A stretch of 64,000 nucleotides of DNA from contig JABSRT010000017.1 of assembly GCA_013214945.1 (NCBI GenBank), positions 1 through 64,000 of the forward strand, written 5' to 3'. Shown here piece after piece: positions 1-8,429 of the stretch. The position numbers and the translations under genes were made by a program. The notes under the pieces are model-generated. The model was given only the letters and a program-made list of their open reading frames with translations. It was not told where the DNA came from and searched no databases. The stretch comes from Gammaproteobacteria bacterium (lineage in GTDB: Bacteria > Pseudomonadota > Gammaproteobacteria > Enterobacterales > Psychrobiaceae). The stretch's first letter is position 1, and each line of letters begins with the position of its first letter.

Positions 1-383
1 TCCGTTAATTAACTAAGACTCAAATCTAGTTTGGCGCATTGACGCCGATTGCGCGAGCGTCCATCTCATCACCCATAAAATTTAGACGGCTAAACTTCTT
101 GAATAAATTGGTTACTAACTGATCTCCTTTCGTCTTTGTTTTAGTGTTTTTATAGAACTGATTTTTGTAAGGTGACTAGAGCCCTATTTACCCGAATGCT
201 TTCATTTAGAATATCTTACTGCTTGTGGTGCACTTGCATGTTGAATTCGGGCTATAATAAGCCGATTTCTTACTGGCCGTCCACCTCAGGGCGTGTCGTT
301 ATAAGTTTAGAAGAGTGCAGTATCAAAATTAATTATTGTACTTTTCTTATTAAGATTTAACTTGAGTTCTGAAGAGAAAAATT
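1..383. other. Non-coding leader, no convincing gene
   Basis: No reading frame here looks like a real protein. On the minus strand a short open stretch ends at a TAG at 26-28 (last residues MDARAIGVNAPN) and has in-frame stops about 30 codons upstream, so it is at most a relic. On the plus strand a GTG-started 62-codon frame at 172-360 has no ribosome binding site and an unlikely composition. A TATAAT at 253-258 could be the -10 of the promoter for the following gene, but no -35 at normal spacing is visible. Confidence 0.5.
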
Positions 384-752
384 ATGGCTAACATACCGAA
401 CAAAAATATTACTATTGAGCAGCTCGACGAAATGTTTAATGACATTGCCGAGCATGGTCAATGGGATTTATCAAAACCACTTCTTTGGGGGTATTTCTTT
501 GCTGATGATGATCCTAATAAATTAGAATTGGCTATTCCTAAAATTCTATTGATGGGTTACACCGTAGTTGATATATTTCAGGCTAAAAAAGAAAATGAGA
601 ATGAGGCTGATTCATTTTATTTACATGTGGAAAAAATAGAAATTCATAATAGTAAATCTCTTGATAAGACAAATGATGAGTTTTATATTTTTGCTCATGA
701 AAATGGACTGGGTTCATACGATGGTATGGATGTTGGACCTACTGAGCAATAA
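384..752 (+). CDS. Ribonuclease E inhibitor RraB family protein
   Basis: A 122-residue protein that fits the RraB fold (PF06877). It contains the family's typical 'WDLSKPLLWGYFF' stretch near residue 30, an 'LHVEKIEIHN' strand near residue 80 and the diagnostic C-terminal 'SYDGMDVGP'. Known RraB binds RNase E and lowers its activity; family members without that context are of uncertain function. The start is supported by a purine-rich AAGAG about 10 bases upstream. It stands alone with no operon partner and is followed by a hairpin. Whether it is the main RraB of this genome or a second copy cannot be told here, because the usual E. coli rraB neighbours (argI region) are absent. Confidence 0.8.
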   Translation: MANIPNKNITIEQLDEMFNDIAEHGQWDLSKPLLWGYFFADDDPNKLELAIPKILLMGYTVVDIFQAKKENENEADSFYLHVEKIEIHNSKSLDKTNDEFYIFAHENGLGSYDGMDVGPTEQ

Positions 753-778
753 ACGCTCGATTAATCGATTTACACATT

Positions 779-804
779 GCACAGAGTACTAATTCGCTCT
801 GTGC
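779..804 (+). terminator. Hairpin after the RraB-family gene
   Basis: An 8-bp perfect stem GCACAGAG/CTCTGTGC with a 10-base loop lies about 27 bases after the stop codon. There is no clear T-run, so termination is plausible rather than certain. Confidence 0.45.
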
Positions 805-869
805 TAAATCAACTTAAAAACGGCTAACATTAAGGGGATCAAATGCCGGTATTACATAGACCTACTGAC

Positions 870-886
870 AATACTGGATCAGTATT
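870..886 (-). terminator. Short hairpin at the end of the 885-1262 gene
   Basis: AATACTG-GAT-CAGTATT forms a tight 7-bp stem that overlaps the last base pairs of the stop codon of the minus-strand gene. It may work as a weak terminator between the convergent genes. Confidence 0.3.
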
Positions 887-1262
887 ATTGTGCAGAGTTT
901 TGTAATACTACTTTGAACTTAGCTTTATTTAATTCTAATAAAAAGCTATTAAAAGACACCATTTGACAAAACTCATCGATATTATTTTCTCGTTTTGATA
1001 ATGCTAGCCACTTTTCATAAAAGCTGTCTAGTTCAGACTCACTAAATGGCTTAAGTTTTCCAGATATACGCCATATAGCATCAACATCGGTAACATCTTT
1101 CAACCCCTCCTCGTTCATTTTTCCGCCAAAACATGAGACAAATAAATGAAGTTGCTGCACGTTATCTAGCTTAACCTCTTCTTCTAATTCATAGCGTGTT
1201 TCGAGTGAATTTAAGGCGTCAGTTGTTAGTTTTTTAAGGGGAATAAAAGAAAACTGTATCAC
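885..1262 (-). CDS. Hypothetical protein, unrecognised
   Basis: A 125-residue soluble, acidic protein (many Glu and Asp, no membrane segment or signal peptide). Secondary structure looks alpha-rich in the C-terminal half ('SESELDSFYEKWLALSKRENN'). I do not recognise a family. The composition and codon use look like those of its neighbours, which favours a real gene over a chance frame. The start ATG at 1260-1262 lacks a strong Shine-Dalgarno. It lies between the RraB-family gene and a broken mscS gene, and the context gives no functional hint. Confidence 0.55.
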   Translation of the reverse strand: MIQFSFIPLKKLTTDALNSLETRYELEEEVKLDNVQQLHLFVSCFGGKMNEEGLKDVTDVDAIWRISGKLKPFSESELDSFYEKWLALSKRENNIDEFCQMVSFNSFLLELNKAKFKVVLQNSAQ

Positions 1263-1376
1263 TGTGATTTAAGCTCCAGTTGGTGCGTCGTTATAAAAAA
1301 TATAATCTTTTTGCATGAGACCTTAAACTAATGTTTCAGCCTGAAATATGCAAGTGATTAATCATTAGGTACTTCA

Positions 1377-2212
1377 TTAATCGTCAGATTCTTGCCTAAC
1401 CCTTACAACACGTTGTGGGAAAGGTATTTCAATGTTGCCATTATTCATTGCTTTATAAACGCCATTATTGATGGCCAACTTTGTTTCTATTATCTTGGCC
1501 GTTGGGACCCAATACCGATAGCTAATTGTCACACCACTGGCCGCAAAACATTCAATGCCAATTTGAGCGTTGGGATTTTCAGCCACCAATTCGTGTTCGT
1601 TTAATACTTGCTCAATAAGGCTAATTGCATCGTCAGAATTTGCGTCGTAACTAATATCAATTTCTCCCTTAACTAGTGAGAACTTAAACGAATTATGTAT
1701 TATTTCGCCAACAATGTGTTTATTGGGTACCGTGATTTCAACGTTGTCTTCATTGATCAAAATGGTATGACCTAATTCAATCGTTTTAACTTGCCCGCAA
1801 ACATGCTTAACCTCAATCGTATCGCCAACAACAAACGGGCGCGTCGCGTCGCGATAATCGCAAGGCCTGCACCATAGTTTGACAACATACCTTGTAAGGC
1901 TAAACCTGCGCCTAGCGATGCCGCGCCAATCGCCGCAATAAAAGGCGTAACACTAATGCCAATTTTACCTAAGGTGATAATAACAACTGTGATAGTCAGC
2001 AGCACTTTAACGACACTGCTCACAAAATTTGTGAGCGTAATATCGACGTTGTGACGACTCATGATGTTAAACACAACCGCGCCTAACTTCTTAGCTACCC
2101 ACAATCCAATCAATAGAATGAAAATAGCACCAACGAACTGTGCACTATAGGTCAGCAAGTACTCAGTTAACATGGCGTAATATTTTTCAAACTGTTCGAT
2201 TTCGCTATTCAT
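1377..2212 (-). pseudogene. MscS-family mechanosensitive channel, frameshifted
   Basis: Two adjoining frames together make one small-conductance MscS channel of about 277 residues. The upstream frame (2212 down to about 1850) carries three membrane segments and the pore-lining helix (TM3) pattern 'GAASLGAGLALQGMLSNYGAGLAIIATR'-like, shown here in part as GLALQGMLSNYGAG. The family's next residues, 'RPFxVGDxIE', are found only in the other frame, which continues through 'HTILINEDNVEITVPN' and the beta/C-terminal domains to 1377. The break lies at a 5-bp tandem duplication (1840-1853); removing one unit restores A-T-R-P-F-V-V-G-D. As written, the product would end at 146 residues with a scrambled tail and would lack the cytoplasmic vestibule. 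It may be a true pseudogene, a reversible slippage allele or an assembly error. Confidence 0.85.
1840..1853. repeat. 5-bp tandem duplication that breaks mscS
   Basis: The plus strand reads CGCGT-CGCGT-CGCG, 2.8 copies of a 5-bp unit. A length change of 5 is not a multiple of 3, so it shifts the reading frame of the channel gene exactly where homology jumps frame. Confidence 0.85.
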
Positions 2213-2441
2213 TATAAGATGCTCATTGGACGGGGTTTATATATTGATATAATAACAGGTACTTATCGGAAAAATATAATGTCCGGCATAAAAAATGATT
2301 ACACCTACCAATTAAGCATATGATCACTCGCTTTTTCGCGATAGCGATTTACCGTTGTTGTTTGTAGTGGCGCTGGGCATCTGGCCCAGACTAACTGTAT
2401 AATGCGATACCTCTTCGACTTTACAATCAAAGCTTTCTTTA

Positions 2442-3080
2442 ATGCCAACCACAAATTCAATCACTAATTCAATCAGCTTAAAAGAACTCGCTGCGCCAAG
2501 CCCAAATCACCAACACTTCAAAATATTTAAGCCATATGGTTTTTTAAGTCAGTTTGTACCGGAATCACGCAAGAAGAAACATCTATTAGGCGAGCTATAT
2601 AACTTCCCCGATAAAACGATGGCGATAGGCCGACTAGATCACGACTCTGAAGGCTTATTGTTACTCACAACCGACGGTATGATGAGCCACAAAGTCAGAT
2701 CCAAAGGAATAGAGAAAGAGTACTACGTGCAAGTCGATGGCACGATTACTGAAGAAGCGATGTCTCTGCTTCAAAATGGTGTTGAGATTGGTATTAATGG
2801 CACTAAATATTTAACCCTGCCTTGTAAAGCTTTCAAGCTAGATGGTGAGCCTCAACTCCCTGCTCGTGGTCGTAAAATTCGAGATCCGAGACATGGCCCT
2901 ACTAGTTGGGTATCTATCACTTTGTGTGAAGGGAAAAATCGTCAGATAAGAAAAATGACGGCTGCAGTTGGCTTTGCCACATTAAGACTAGTCAGAGTTC
3001 GGATTGGCGACATCCATATCGATAACTTACTCGCCGGTGATGTTGTTACACTACCAAATTTTGACGCGGCACTTATATAG
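2442..3080 (+). CDS. rluE: rRNA pseudouridine synthase, RsuA/RluE type
   Basis: A 212-residue enzyme that isomerises uridine to pseudouridine in rRNA. The catalytic motif 'GRLDHDSEGLLLLT' (Asp of GRLD) is at about residues 63-76, 'KEYYVQV' follows near residue 94, and the conserved C-terminal 'EGKNRQIRKMTAAVGFATLRLVR' region is intact. The absence of an S4 RNA-binding domain at the N terminus, the 'FKIFKPYGFLSQF' opening and the total length match RluE (23S rRNA U2457) better than RsuA, RluB or RluF. The first 25 residues are low in complexity and may not be conserved. It is a single-gene unit; no clear ribosome binding site precedes the ATG. Confidence 0.8.
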   Translation: MPTTNSITNSISLKELAAPSPNHQHFKIFKPYGFLSQFVPESRKKKHLLGELYNFPDKTMAIGRLDHDSEGLLLLTTDGMMSHKVRSKGIEKEYYVQVDGTITEEAMSLLQNGVEIGINGTKYLTLPCKAFKLDGEPQLPARGRKIRDPRHGPTSWVSITLCEGKNRQIRKMTAAVGFATLRLVRVRIGDIHIDNLLAGDVVTLPNFDAALI

Positions 3081-3338
3081 CTAATTCTTTAAACATTATA
3101 GCTAACACCTCAAAAATTTAACCCTTTACGCACAATGCCACCTCAGCCTTTTCGTATTTATTTTATCCAATTACCTCCTCGCTGTGTTCACATGCTGAAC
3201 AGTTAGTGTGAATTACCGACAAGCTGTCCAAAAAAGCCGATAAATTTAATCATTTTTTTAGATATAGTGCTTCCCATCGTTCATTTCTTTGGGCTATTCT
3301 AGACAAATAATTTAAAACAAAAACAACACGAGGTTTTC

Positions 3339-4364
3339 ATGAATTTAACAAGACGTTCACTTCTAAGTATCTTAGTTTCAGCCACTTTAGTGTTACCGCT
3401 GGTTGGCCACACTGCCTATGCCAGCCAAAAACACGTAGCCATTACCCAAATTGTTGAACACCCAGCATTAGACGCGGTTCACAATGGCGTAAAAGACGAA
3501 TTGGCCGCTCAGGGTTATACCGAGGGAAAAAATTTAAAATTGTCATTTGAAAGTGCTCAAGGCGCGCCTTCAACTGCGGCGCAAATCGCCAAGAAATTCG
3601 CTGGCGAACAACCTGATGTTGTCGTTGGCATTGCCACGCCATCAGCCCAAGCACTTGCATCTTCGGCGCGCGGTATTCCATTAGTATTTTCAGCGGTTAC
3701 CGACCCAGTTGGCGCAAAATTAGTCAAATCAATGGACAATGCCAACGGTGGTTATATTACCGGTGTTTCTGATTTATCACCGATTGATAGCCACATGGCC
3801 TTGGTTAAAACTATCGTGCCACATGCGACTCGACTGGGCGTTATTTATAACCCAGGTGAAGCTAACTCAGCGACTTTAGTTGATCTCGTTAAAAAGTTCG
3901 CTCCGGCTCATGGCATGACTGTCGTCGAAGCTGGCTCGCCACGTTCTTCTGATGTATTAGCCGCTGCACGCTCATTAGTTGGCAAGGTTGACGCAATTTA
4001 TGTGCCTACTGATAATACCGTGGTTTCAGCCTTTGAAGCCGTGATCAAAGTAGCCGCTCAAGCAGACATTCCGGTGATTGCTGCCGATACCGATACCGTT
4101 AAGCGTGGTGCTATTGCTGCACAAGGCTTTAACTACTACGATCTTGGCCGTCAAACTGGCAAAATGGTGGTTGCTATTTTAAATGGTAAAAATGTTGGTG
4201 ATATTCAACCTCAAGGCGTTGATAAGACCGAATTATACGTTAACCCTGAAGCCGCTAAAACGATGGGTATTACTTTGTCTGAAGATTTCATTAAGTCAGC
4301 CAAACAAATCGTAAAAACAATGACTAACGCTGAAAGAAAAGCCGCAGCCGAACAAGAGAAGTAA
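3339..4364 (+). CDS. ABC importer substrate-binding protein, TrpX family
   Basis: A 341-residue periplasmic solute receptor of the ABC_sub_bind family (PF04392). The N terminus 'MNLTRRSLLSILVSATLVLPLVG' is a signal peptide with likely cleavage near 'AYA-SQ'. The mature part has the family's 'HPALDAVHNGVKDEL' and 'AAQIAKKF..PDVVVGIATPSAQAL' segments. Family members bind aromatic amino acids (TrpX) or other small ligands, and some are of unknown specificity; the ligand here is not determined. It begins a three-gene operon with a permease 5 bases downstream and an ATPase. A ribosome binding site GAGG lies about 6 bases before the ATG. Confidence 0.85.
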   Translation: MNLTRRSLLSILVSATLVLPLVGHTAYASQKHVAITQIVEHPALDAVHNGVKDELAAQGYTEGKNLKLSFESAQGAPSTAAQIAKKFAGEQPDVVVGIATPSAQALASSARGIPLVFSAVTDPVGAKLVKSMDNANGGYITGVSDLSPIDSHMALVKTIVPHATRLGVIYNPGEANSATLVDLVKKFAPAHGMTVVEAGSPRSSDVLAAARSLVGKVDAIYVPTDNTVVSAFEAVIKVAAQADIPVIAADTDTVKRGAIAAQGFNYYDLGRQTGKMVVAILNGKNVGDIQPQGVDKTELYVNPEAAKTMGITLSEDFIKSAKQIVKTMTNAERKAAAEQEK

Positions 4365-4369
4365 TTTTA

Positions 4370-5269
4370 ATGTCTATGATAGCAGCGCTTGGTGCGCTTG
4401 AAAGTGGGTTGGTATTTGCACTTGTTGCTTTTGGGGTTTTCTTATCTTTTAGAGTACTCGAGTTTCCCGACCTAACCGTTGACGGGAGCTTCCCGCTGGG
4501 AGCTGCCGTTAGCGCCATTATGATCGTGTCAGGTGTTAACCCTTGGTTAGCAACCCTCGCCGCGTTCGGTGCAGGCATGTGCGCGGGTACCGTCACCGCT
4601 TTCCTTAATACCAAACTCGGTATTTTGAACTTACTGGCCTCGATCTTAACCATGATTGCACTTTATTCAATTAATCTGCGCATTATGGGTAAGCCAAATG
4701 TTGCCTTATTAGGCGATGTCACGGTATTAACACCGACTGAAACATGGGGCATGCCTTATTATATGGCCACCCCACTCGCTTTTGCGATTGTAGTGGTCAT
4801 TGTGTTTTTTATCTTGCTCAAGTTTTTAAATTCACAACCTGGTCTAGCAATGCGTGCGACTGGTGCTAACGCTCGTATGGCTCGTGCACAAGGCATTAAT
4901 ACCGACCGCATGATTATTCTTGGTATGGCGGTGTCGAACGGCTTAGTCGGTTTAGCCGGCAGTTTGTTTGCGCAAAGCCAAGGAAGTGCCGATATTACGA
5001 TGGGCGTTGGGGTGATTGTTATTGGCCTAGCATCGGTCATTGGTGGCGAAGCTATTATTCATCCTAAAACCTTATTGTTAGCGTTATTAGCCTGTATTGT
5101 TGGCTCGATTTTGTATCGATTTGCGATTGCATTGGCCCTTTATGCTGATTTTATCGGGCTAAAAGCTCAAGATTTAAATCTGGTCACTGCTATTCTAGTT
5201 ACCCTAGCTATTGTTGCTCCGCAGTTAAAAGCTAAATTTAATAATCGACGTAGCCGGAGCTCAAATTAA
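4370..5269 (+). CDS. ABC importer permease, TrpY/LivH-like
   Basis: A 299-residue inner-membrane permease with about eight hydrophobic segments, related to the BPD_transp_2 (LivH/RbsC-like) family. It contains 'FRVLEFPDLTVDGSFPLGAA' near residue 27, typical of permeases that pair with ABC_sub_bind receptors, and a conserved 'MRATGANARMARAQGI' cytoplasmic loop that should contact the ATPase. It starts 5 bases after the receptor gene and its stop overlaps the ATG of the ATPase gene by one base (5269), so translation is probably coupled. The tail is basic (NNRRSRSSN). Confidence 0.85.
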   Translation: MSMIAALGALESGLVFALVAFGVFLSFRVLEFPDLTVDGSFPLGAAVSAIMIVSGVNPWLATLAAFGAGMCAGTVTAFLNTKLGILNLLASILTMIALYSINLRIMGKPNVALLGDVTVLTPTETWGMPYYMATPLAFAIVVVIVFFILLKFLNSQPGLAMRATGANARMARAQGINTDRMIILGMAVSNGLVGLAGSLFAQSQGSADITMGVGVIVIGLASVIGGEAIIHPKTLLLALLACIVGSILYRFAIALALYADFIGLKAQDLNLVTAILVTLAIVAPQLKAKFNNRRSRSSN

Positions 5270-6066
5270 TGATCCATTTACAAGACATTAAAGTCACCTT
5301 TGGTGAAGGAACCCCATTAGAAACGCGTGCCGTTCGTGGAATAGATATCACGATTAATCAAGGTGAATTCGTTACTGTGATTGGCAGTAACGGCTCGGGC
5401 AAGTCAACATTGCTTAATTCGCTGAGTGGTGAAGTAAGCATTAGCAGCGGTAAAATCCAAGTCGGTGATACTGATATCACCAATTGGTCAACCTCGAAGC
5501 GGGCCAAGCTTATTTCACGGGTGTTTCAAGATCCGTTAGCGGGTAGTTGTGAGAATTTGACCATTGAAGAGAATATGGCACTGGCCTGGTACCGTGGTCA
5601 AAAAACTGGCTTTGGTTCAGCGCTAAATTCTAAAAACAGAGCGGTATTTAAAAAGCAATTAGCACGTTTGGGGCTCGGCTTAGAACACCGAGTTAAAGAT
5701 AAAATTGGTTTACTCTCTGGTGGTCAGCGCCAAGCTATTAGCTTGTTAATGTCGGCCTTACAGCCGGCCAAGATTTTACTGTTAGATGAACACACCGCTG
5801 CGCTTGATCCTAAAACGGCAGCTTTTGTGATTGAGCTAACCTGTGAAATTATTGAAGAAAACAAGCTTACCGCATTAATGGTTACTCACAGCATGCAGCA
5901 GGCGTTAGAAGTGGGCACCCGAACTATTATGTTGCACGAAGGCAAAGTGGTTTTTGATGTTAGTGGTGAAGATCGTAAAGGTTTAACCGTAAGTGATTTG
6001 CTTGATTTATTTAAGAAAAATCAACATGGTGCTGAGTTAAGTGACGACAGTTTACTGCTCGGCTAA
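5269..6066 (+). CDS. ABC importer ATP-binding protein, TrpZ-like
   Basis: A 265-residue ABC ATPase that powers the importer encoded just upstream. The Walker A 'GSNGSGKST' is at about residues 39-47, the signature is 'LLSGGQRQA' near residue 144 (family variant of LSGGQ), the Walker B 'ILLLDEHTAALD' follows and the switch His is in 'MVTHSM'. The Q-loop is in 'SRVFQDP'. The Walker B Glu is followed by H-T instead of the usual P-T/P-F, which is common in this subfamily. The gene ends the operon and a strong terminator follows. Confidence 0.88.
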   Translation: MIHLQDIKVTFGEGTPLETRAVRGIDITINQGEFVTVIGSNGSGKSTLLNSLSGEVSISSGKIQVGDTDITNWSTSKRAKLISRVFQDPLAGSCENLTIEENMALAWYRGQKTGFGSALNSKNRAVFKKQLARLGLGLEHRVKDKIGLLSGGQRQAISLLMSALQPAKILLLDEHTAALDPKTAAFVIELTCEIIEENKLTALMVTHSMQQALEVGTRTIMLHEGKVVFDVSGEDRKGLTVSDLLDLFKKNQHGAELSDDSLLLG

Positions 6067-6093
6067 CGGCCAAGTTAAGCTAAGATAATAATT

Positions 6094-6118
6094 AAGGAGC
6101 TTCGGCTCCTTTTTTTTG
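6094..6118 (+). terminator. Rho-independent terminator of the ABC importer operon
   Basis: A stem AAGGAGC/GCTCCTT closes on a TTCG tetraloop and is followed by a run of T, a classic intrinsic terminator 28 bases after the ATPase stop codon. Confidence 0.93.
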
Positions 6119-6184
6119 TTATGACGTTAACGAATTTGGTATCATTGACGCTGAACTGATTTAACGCAATTTTCGGATTACCTC

Positions 6185-7030
6185 ATGAAGCACCAACATG
6201 GCCTCGGCTGCGCGCAACACCACATTGCAGTATATATAGCAAACCGACCGCCCATTGAGCCCTACTGCAGTCAACAGCAATTTAGCCCGCTAGTACAAGA
6301 TGAAATAACAACTATTGGCCAGCAATGTGGCAATGGCTGGCGTAAAGTTTTTAATGTTTACGCTAAACTGCTTTATGCGCTTAATCCATCCCAGTTCAAT
6401 TTTTCGAGCTTGGCACCAACCTGGCAGATTTTTCGTGACCATCACCTGCTGCAAACTAATTCGCACACCGCGTTATTTTTTAGCCCGCCCCAGCTTACCA
6501 ACAAAATCCTTATCGATAACGAACTGAATGATAAAGAGCTGAACAATAAAACGCTTAAAACAAACAAACCGAGCATTCACATTATTATCGGTCGTACTTA
6601 TGCCAGATCGCTGCTAGCCAGTGGTCAATTAACGGTTACATTAGATTGGTTAGATGATGAGTTCGCTATTAACCGCGAGCAACGCGTAATTGTGTGTCCC
6701 TATTTTGACTATCGGCAGCTGTCCAATGTAAAAATAGCAAGGTTAGCGCTGATGATTGAGGAGTTAAACAAGAGCGAACTTAATCACTCAGATGGAGCTC
6801 GGCATGAACTTGGACTAGATATTGCTGCCACGCCATCACAAGTGGCCAGTGAGCTAGTTTGCCCGCAGTGTCTCAAGCGTAATCAATGTGGTATTAGCGC
6901 TGGGCGATCAACGTGTTGGTGTTTTAACCAACCTCGAGTAGAACCGGAGCTAATAACTGAGCCCATTAGAGTTTTGGATCAGTGTTTGTGCAGTAAGTGC
7001 TTAAATTATTTTTCAAAATCTAAAGGCTAA
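6185..7030 (+). CDS. DUF6942-like protein with cysteine-rich CWC tail
   Basis: A 281-residue protein in two parts. Residues about 10-200 resemble the DUF6942 family (opening 'HHIAVYIANRPPIEPY', then 'NGWRKVFNVYAKLLYAL'), whose function is unknown. Residues about 222-280 are a cysteine-rich CWC domain (PF14375): C-x2-C, then C, then the hallmark C-W-C, then C-x-C-x2-C, which probably binds zinc. No signal peptide or membrane span is seen. A charged, low-complexity insert 'DNELNDKELNNKTLKTNK' near residue 112 is likely a flexible loop. The joining of the two families in one chain may be native or a fusion. The gene converges on the diguanylate cyclase gene. Confidence 0.7.
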   Translation: MKHQHGLGCAQHHIAVYIANRPPIEPYCSQQQFSPLVQDEITTIGQQCGNGWRKVFNVYAKLLYALNPSQFNFSSLAPTWQIFRDHHLLQTNSHTALFFSPPQLTNKILIDNELNDKELNNKTLKTNKPSIHIIIGRTYARSLLASGQLTVTLDWLDDEFAINREQRVIVCPYFDYRQLSNVKIARLALMIEELNKSELNHSDGARHELGLDIAATPSQVASELVCPQCLKRNQCGISAGRSTCWCFNQPRVEPELITEPIRVLDQCLCSKCLNYFSKSKG

Positions 7031-7063
7031 TACCTTAAAAACTCACCTTAAAAACTAGCCTTA

Positions 7064-7090
7064 AAACTAGCTGATCGAATAAGCTAGTTT
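7064..7090. terminator. Bidirectional hairpin between convergent genes
   Basis: AAACTAGCT and AGCTAGTTT form a 9-bp perfect stem between the CWC gene and the diguanylate cyclase gene. T-runs are short on both sides. The preceding bases repeat 'CCTTAAAAACTAG' in degenerate form. Confidence 0.55.
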
Positions 7091-7091
7091 C

Positions 7092-8162
7092 TTAAGCGCA
7101 CACTTGGCAACCTAGCTCTTTTTTTGCTAAATACATTTGCCTATCGGCTTGTTGAACTAACTCTTCCGATTCTAGTTGAGTTTCGTAGGTTGATTCAGCA
7201 ATGCCCATGCTTATTGAATAGTCAGGGTATTTATTAACAAATTTATCGATTATTTTTTGGCACACTCCTTCGGCATCTTTTAAAGAGCAATCGGGTAATA
7301 ATACGCAAAATTCATCACCGCCATAACGGCAAGCATAATCAACCACTCGAATACTACCAAGCATGCAAAGCGATAAATGCTTGAGCACTTCGTCGCCAAC
7401 GACATGACCACATGTATCATTGATCTGTTTGAAATGGTCAATATCAAAATAAACTAATGATACTGATGTTTTCTTTCGTTGTGATAACGCCAGCTCGCGG
7501 CCCAAAAATTCATGCAATGCGCGGTGGTTGTAAATGTTGGTTAGGGGATCTAGCTGGGCTTGTTCTTTTAATTCTTGGGTACGCTCAGCCACTACCGCTT
7601 CCAAACTGGTGGCGTAATCTTCAGTCTTTTTCTGGGCAATTTTAATTTCGTTAACCATGGTATCAATATAGGTATCGAACACTAAAGTTATATCAAAATA
7701 GAATAATTTTTCCAGCGCCACTAAGGTTGCTGTTAATTGATCATGATCGGGAATAAATGCGGATAATACTTCTGTGACGACAGCTTTTAGTTGTCTTACA
7801 CTGGCCAAGTAAAGCTTAGGGTCAACCCCTATTCGTTTATGGACTAGTCCAATACGCAGTCGGTTATTAACATATTCGTCGTCGTAATTGCCTGAAAATA
7901 AATCGAGAATATATTTTCGCTGCGCCGATTGTAGACGCTGCAAAGTATCAGCGTCGCCAATTAATAAGGATATTTCATCAACTTGAGTTTGATTTTCATA
8001 AAACTCAAACACCATGTCATCGATGTTAGCTTCAACCATCAGCTTATGGCTGCTTAATAAGGCTAAATCTGCATGAGTAAGATTCAATAGTTCTTTGCGC
8101 TGCGCAATTTCAAACGAAGTGATCTTCATTTGTTCAATAAGGCTTTGATCGGTTAACTTCAA
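7092..8162 (-). CDS. Globin-coupled diguanylate cyclase
   Basis: A 356-residue cytoplasmic sensor that should make cyclic di-GMP in response to a haem ligand such as O2. Residues 15-165 are a protoglobin-type globin-coupled sensor; His108 in 'LVHKRIGVDPKLYL' matches the proximal haem ligand. A short coiled linker (about 170-200) leads to a GGDEF domain (205-355) with an intact 'RYGGDEF' active site (281-285). An RxxD inhibitory site (R272-D275) sits five residues upstream, so product feedback is expected. The listed start is a TTG two bases after a strong GGGAAGGGA; the ATG at codon 12 (8129) is the alternative. Related proteins include E. coli DosC, which also joins a globin to a GGDEF. Confidence 0.88.
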   Translation of the reverse strand: MKLTDQSLIEQMKITSFEIAQRKELLNLTHADLALLSSHKLMVEANIDDMVFEFYENQTQVDEISLLIGDADTLQRLQSAQRKYILDLFSGNYDDEYVNNRLRIGLVHKRIGVDPKLYLASVRQLKAVVTEVLSAFIPDHDQLTATLVALEKLFYFDITLVFDTYIDTMVNEIKIAQKKTEDYATSLEAVVAERTQELKEQAQLDPLTNIYNHRALHEFLGRELALSQRKKTSVSLVYFDIDHFKQINDTCGHVVGDEVLKHLSLCMLGSIRVVDYACRYGGDEFCVLLPDCSLKDAEGVCQKIIDKFVNKYPDYSISMGIAESTYETQLESEELVQQADRQMYLAKKELGCQVCA

Positions 8163-8326
8163 TTCCCTTCCCCAATTCTCGATTTATAATCCATTTTAAA
8201 TCTCTATTACTTAACGGGTACGTTGCGTACAAAACCGTTATGAATTAAATACTATATGCCTAATTAAAATAAAATTATAGTGTTTTTATCCTAATACAAA
8301 TAAATAGTTTTAAGGCGATAAAACAA

Positions 8327-8360
8327 AAAACCACGACAACAAGTCTGTTATCGTGGTTTT
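8327..8360 (-). terminator. Terminator of the thiolase/CoA-transferase operon
   Basis: AAAACCACGA and TCGTGGTTTT pair, with a second short AACA/TGTT stem toward the loop. Read on the minus strand the stem is followed by TTTTTTG, as expected for an intrinsic terminator 70 bases after the thiolase stop. Confidence 0.85.
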
Positions 8361-8379
8361 AAAATCAGCAAAATTCAAC

Positions 8380-8418
8380 TATTTGCTATTTGCTATTTGC
8401 TATTTGCTATTTGCTATT
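8380..8418. repeat. 7-bp tandem repeat (TATTTGC)5.6
   Basis: Five exact head-to-tail copies of TATTTGC plus a partial TATT lie between the thiolase stop codon and its terminator, so they are part of the transcribed 3' end of the operon. The exactness of the copies suggests recent slippage and a length that varies between strains. Confidence 0.97.
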
Positions 8419-8429
8419 AAAACAGTGGG

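Noticed and set aside
172-360. 62-codon plus-strand frame before the RraB gene
   Set aside because: GTG start without a ribosome binding site, unusual composition and no family; treated as chance.
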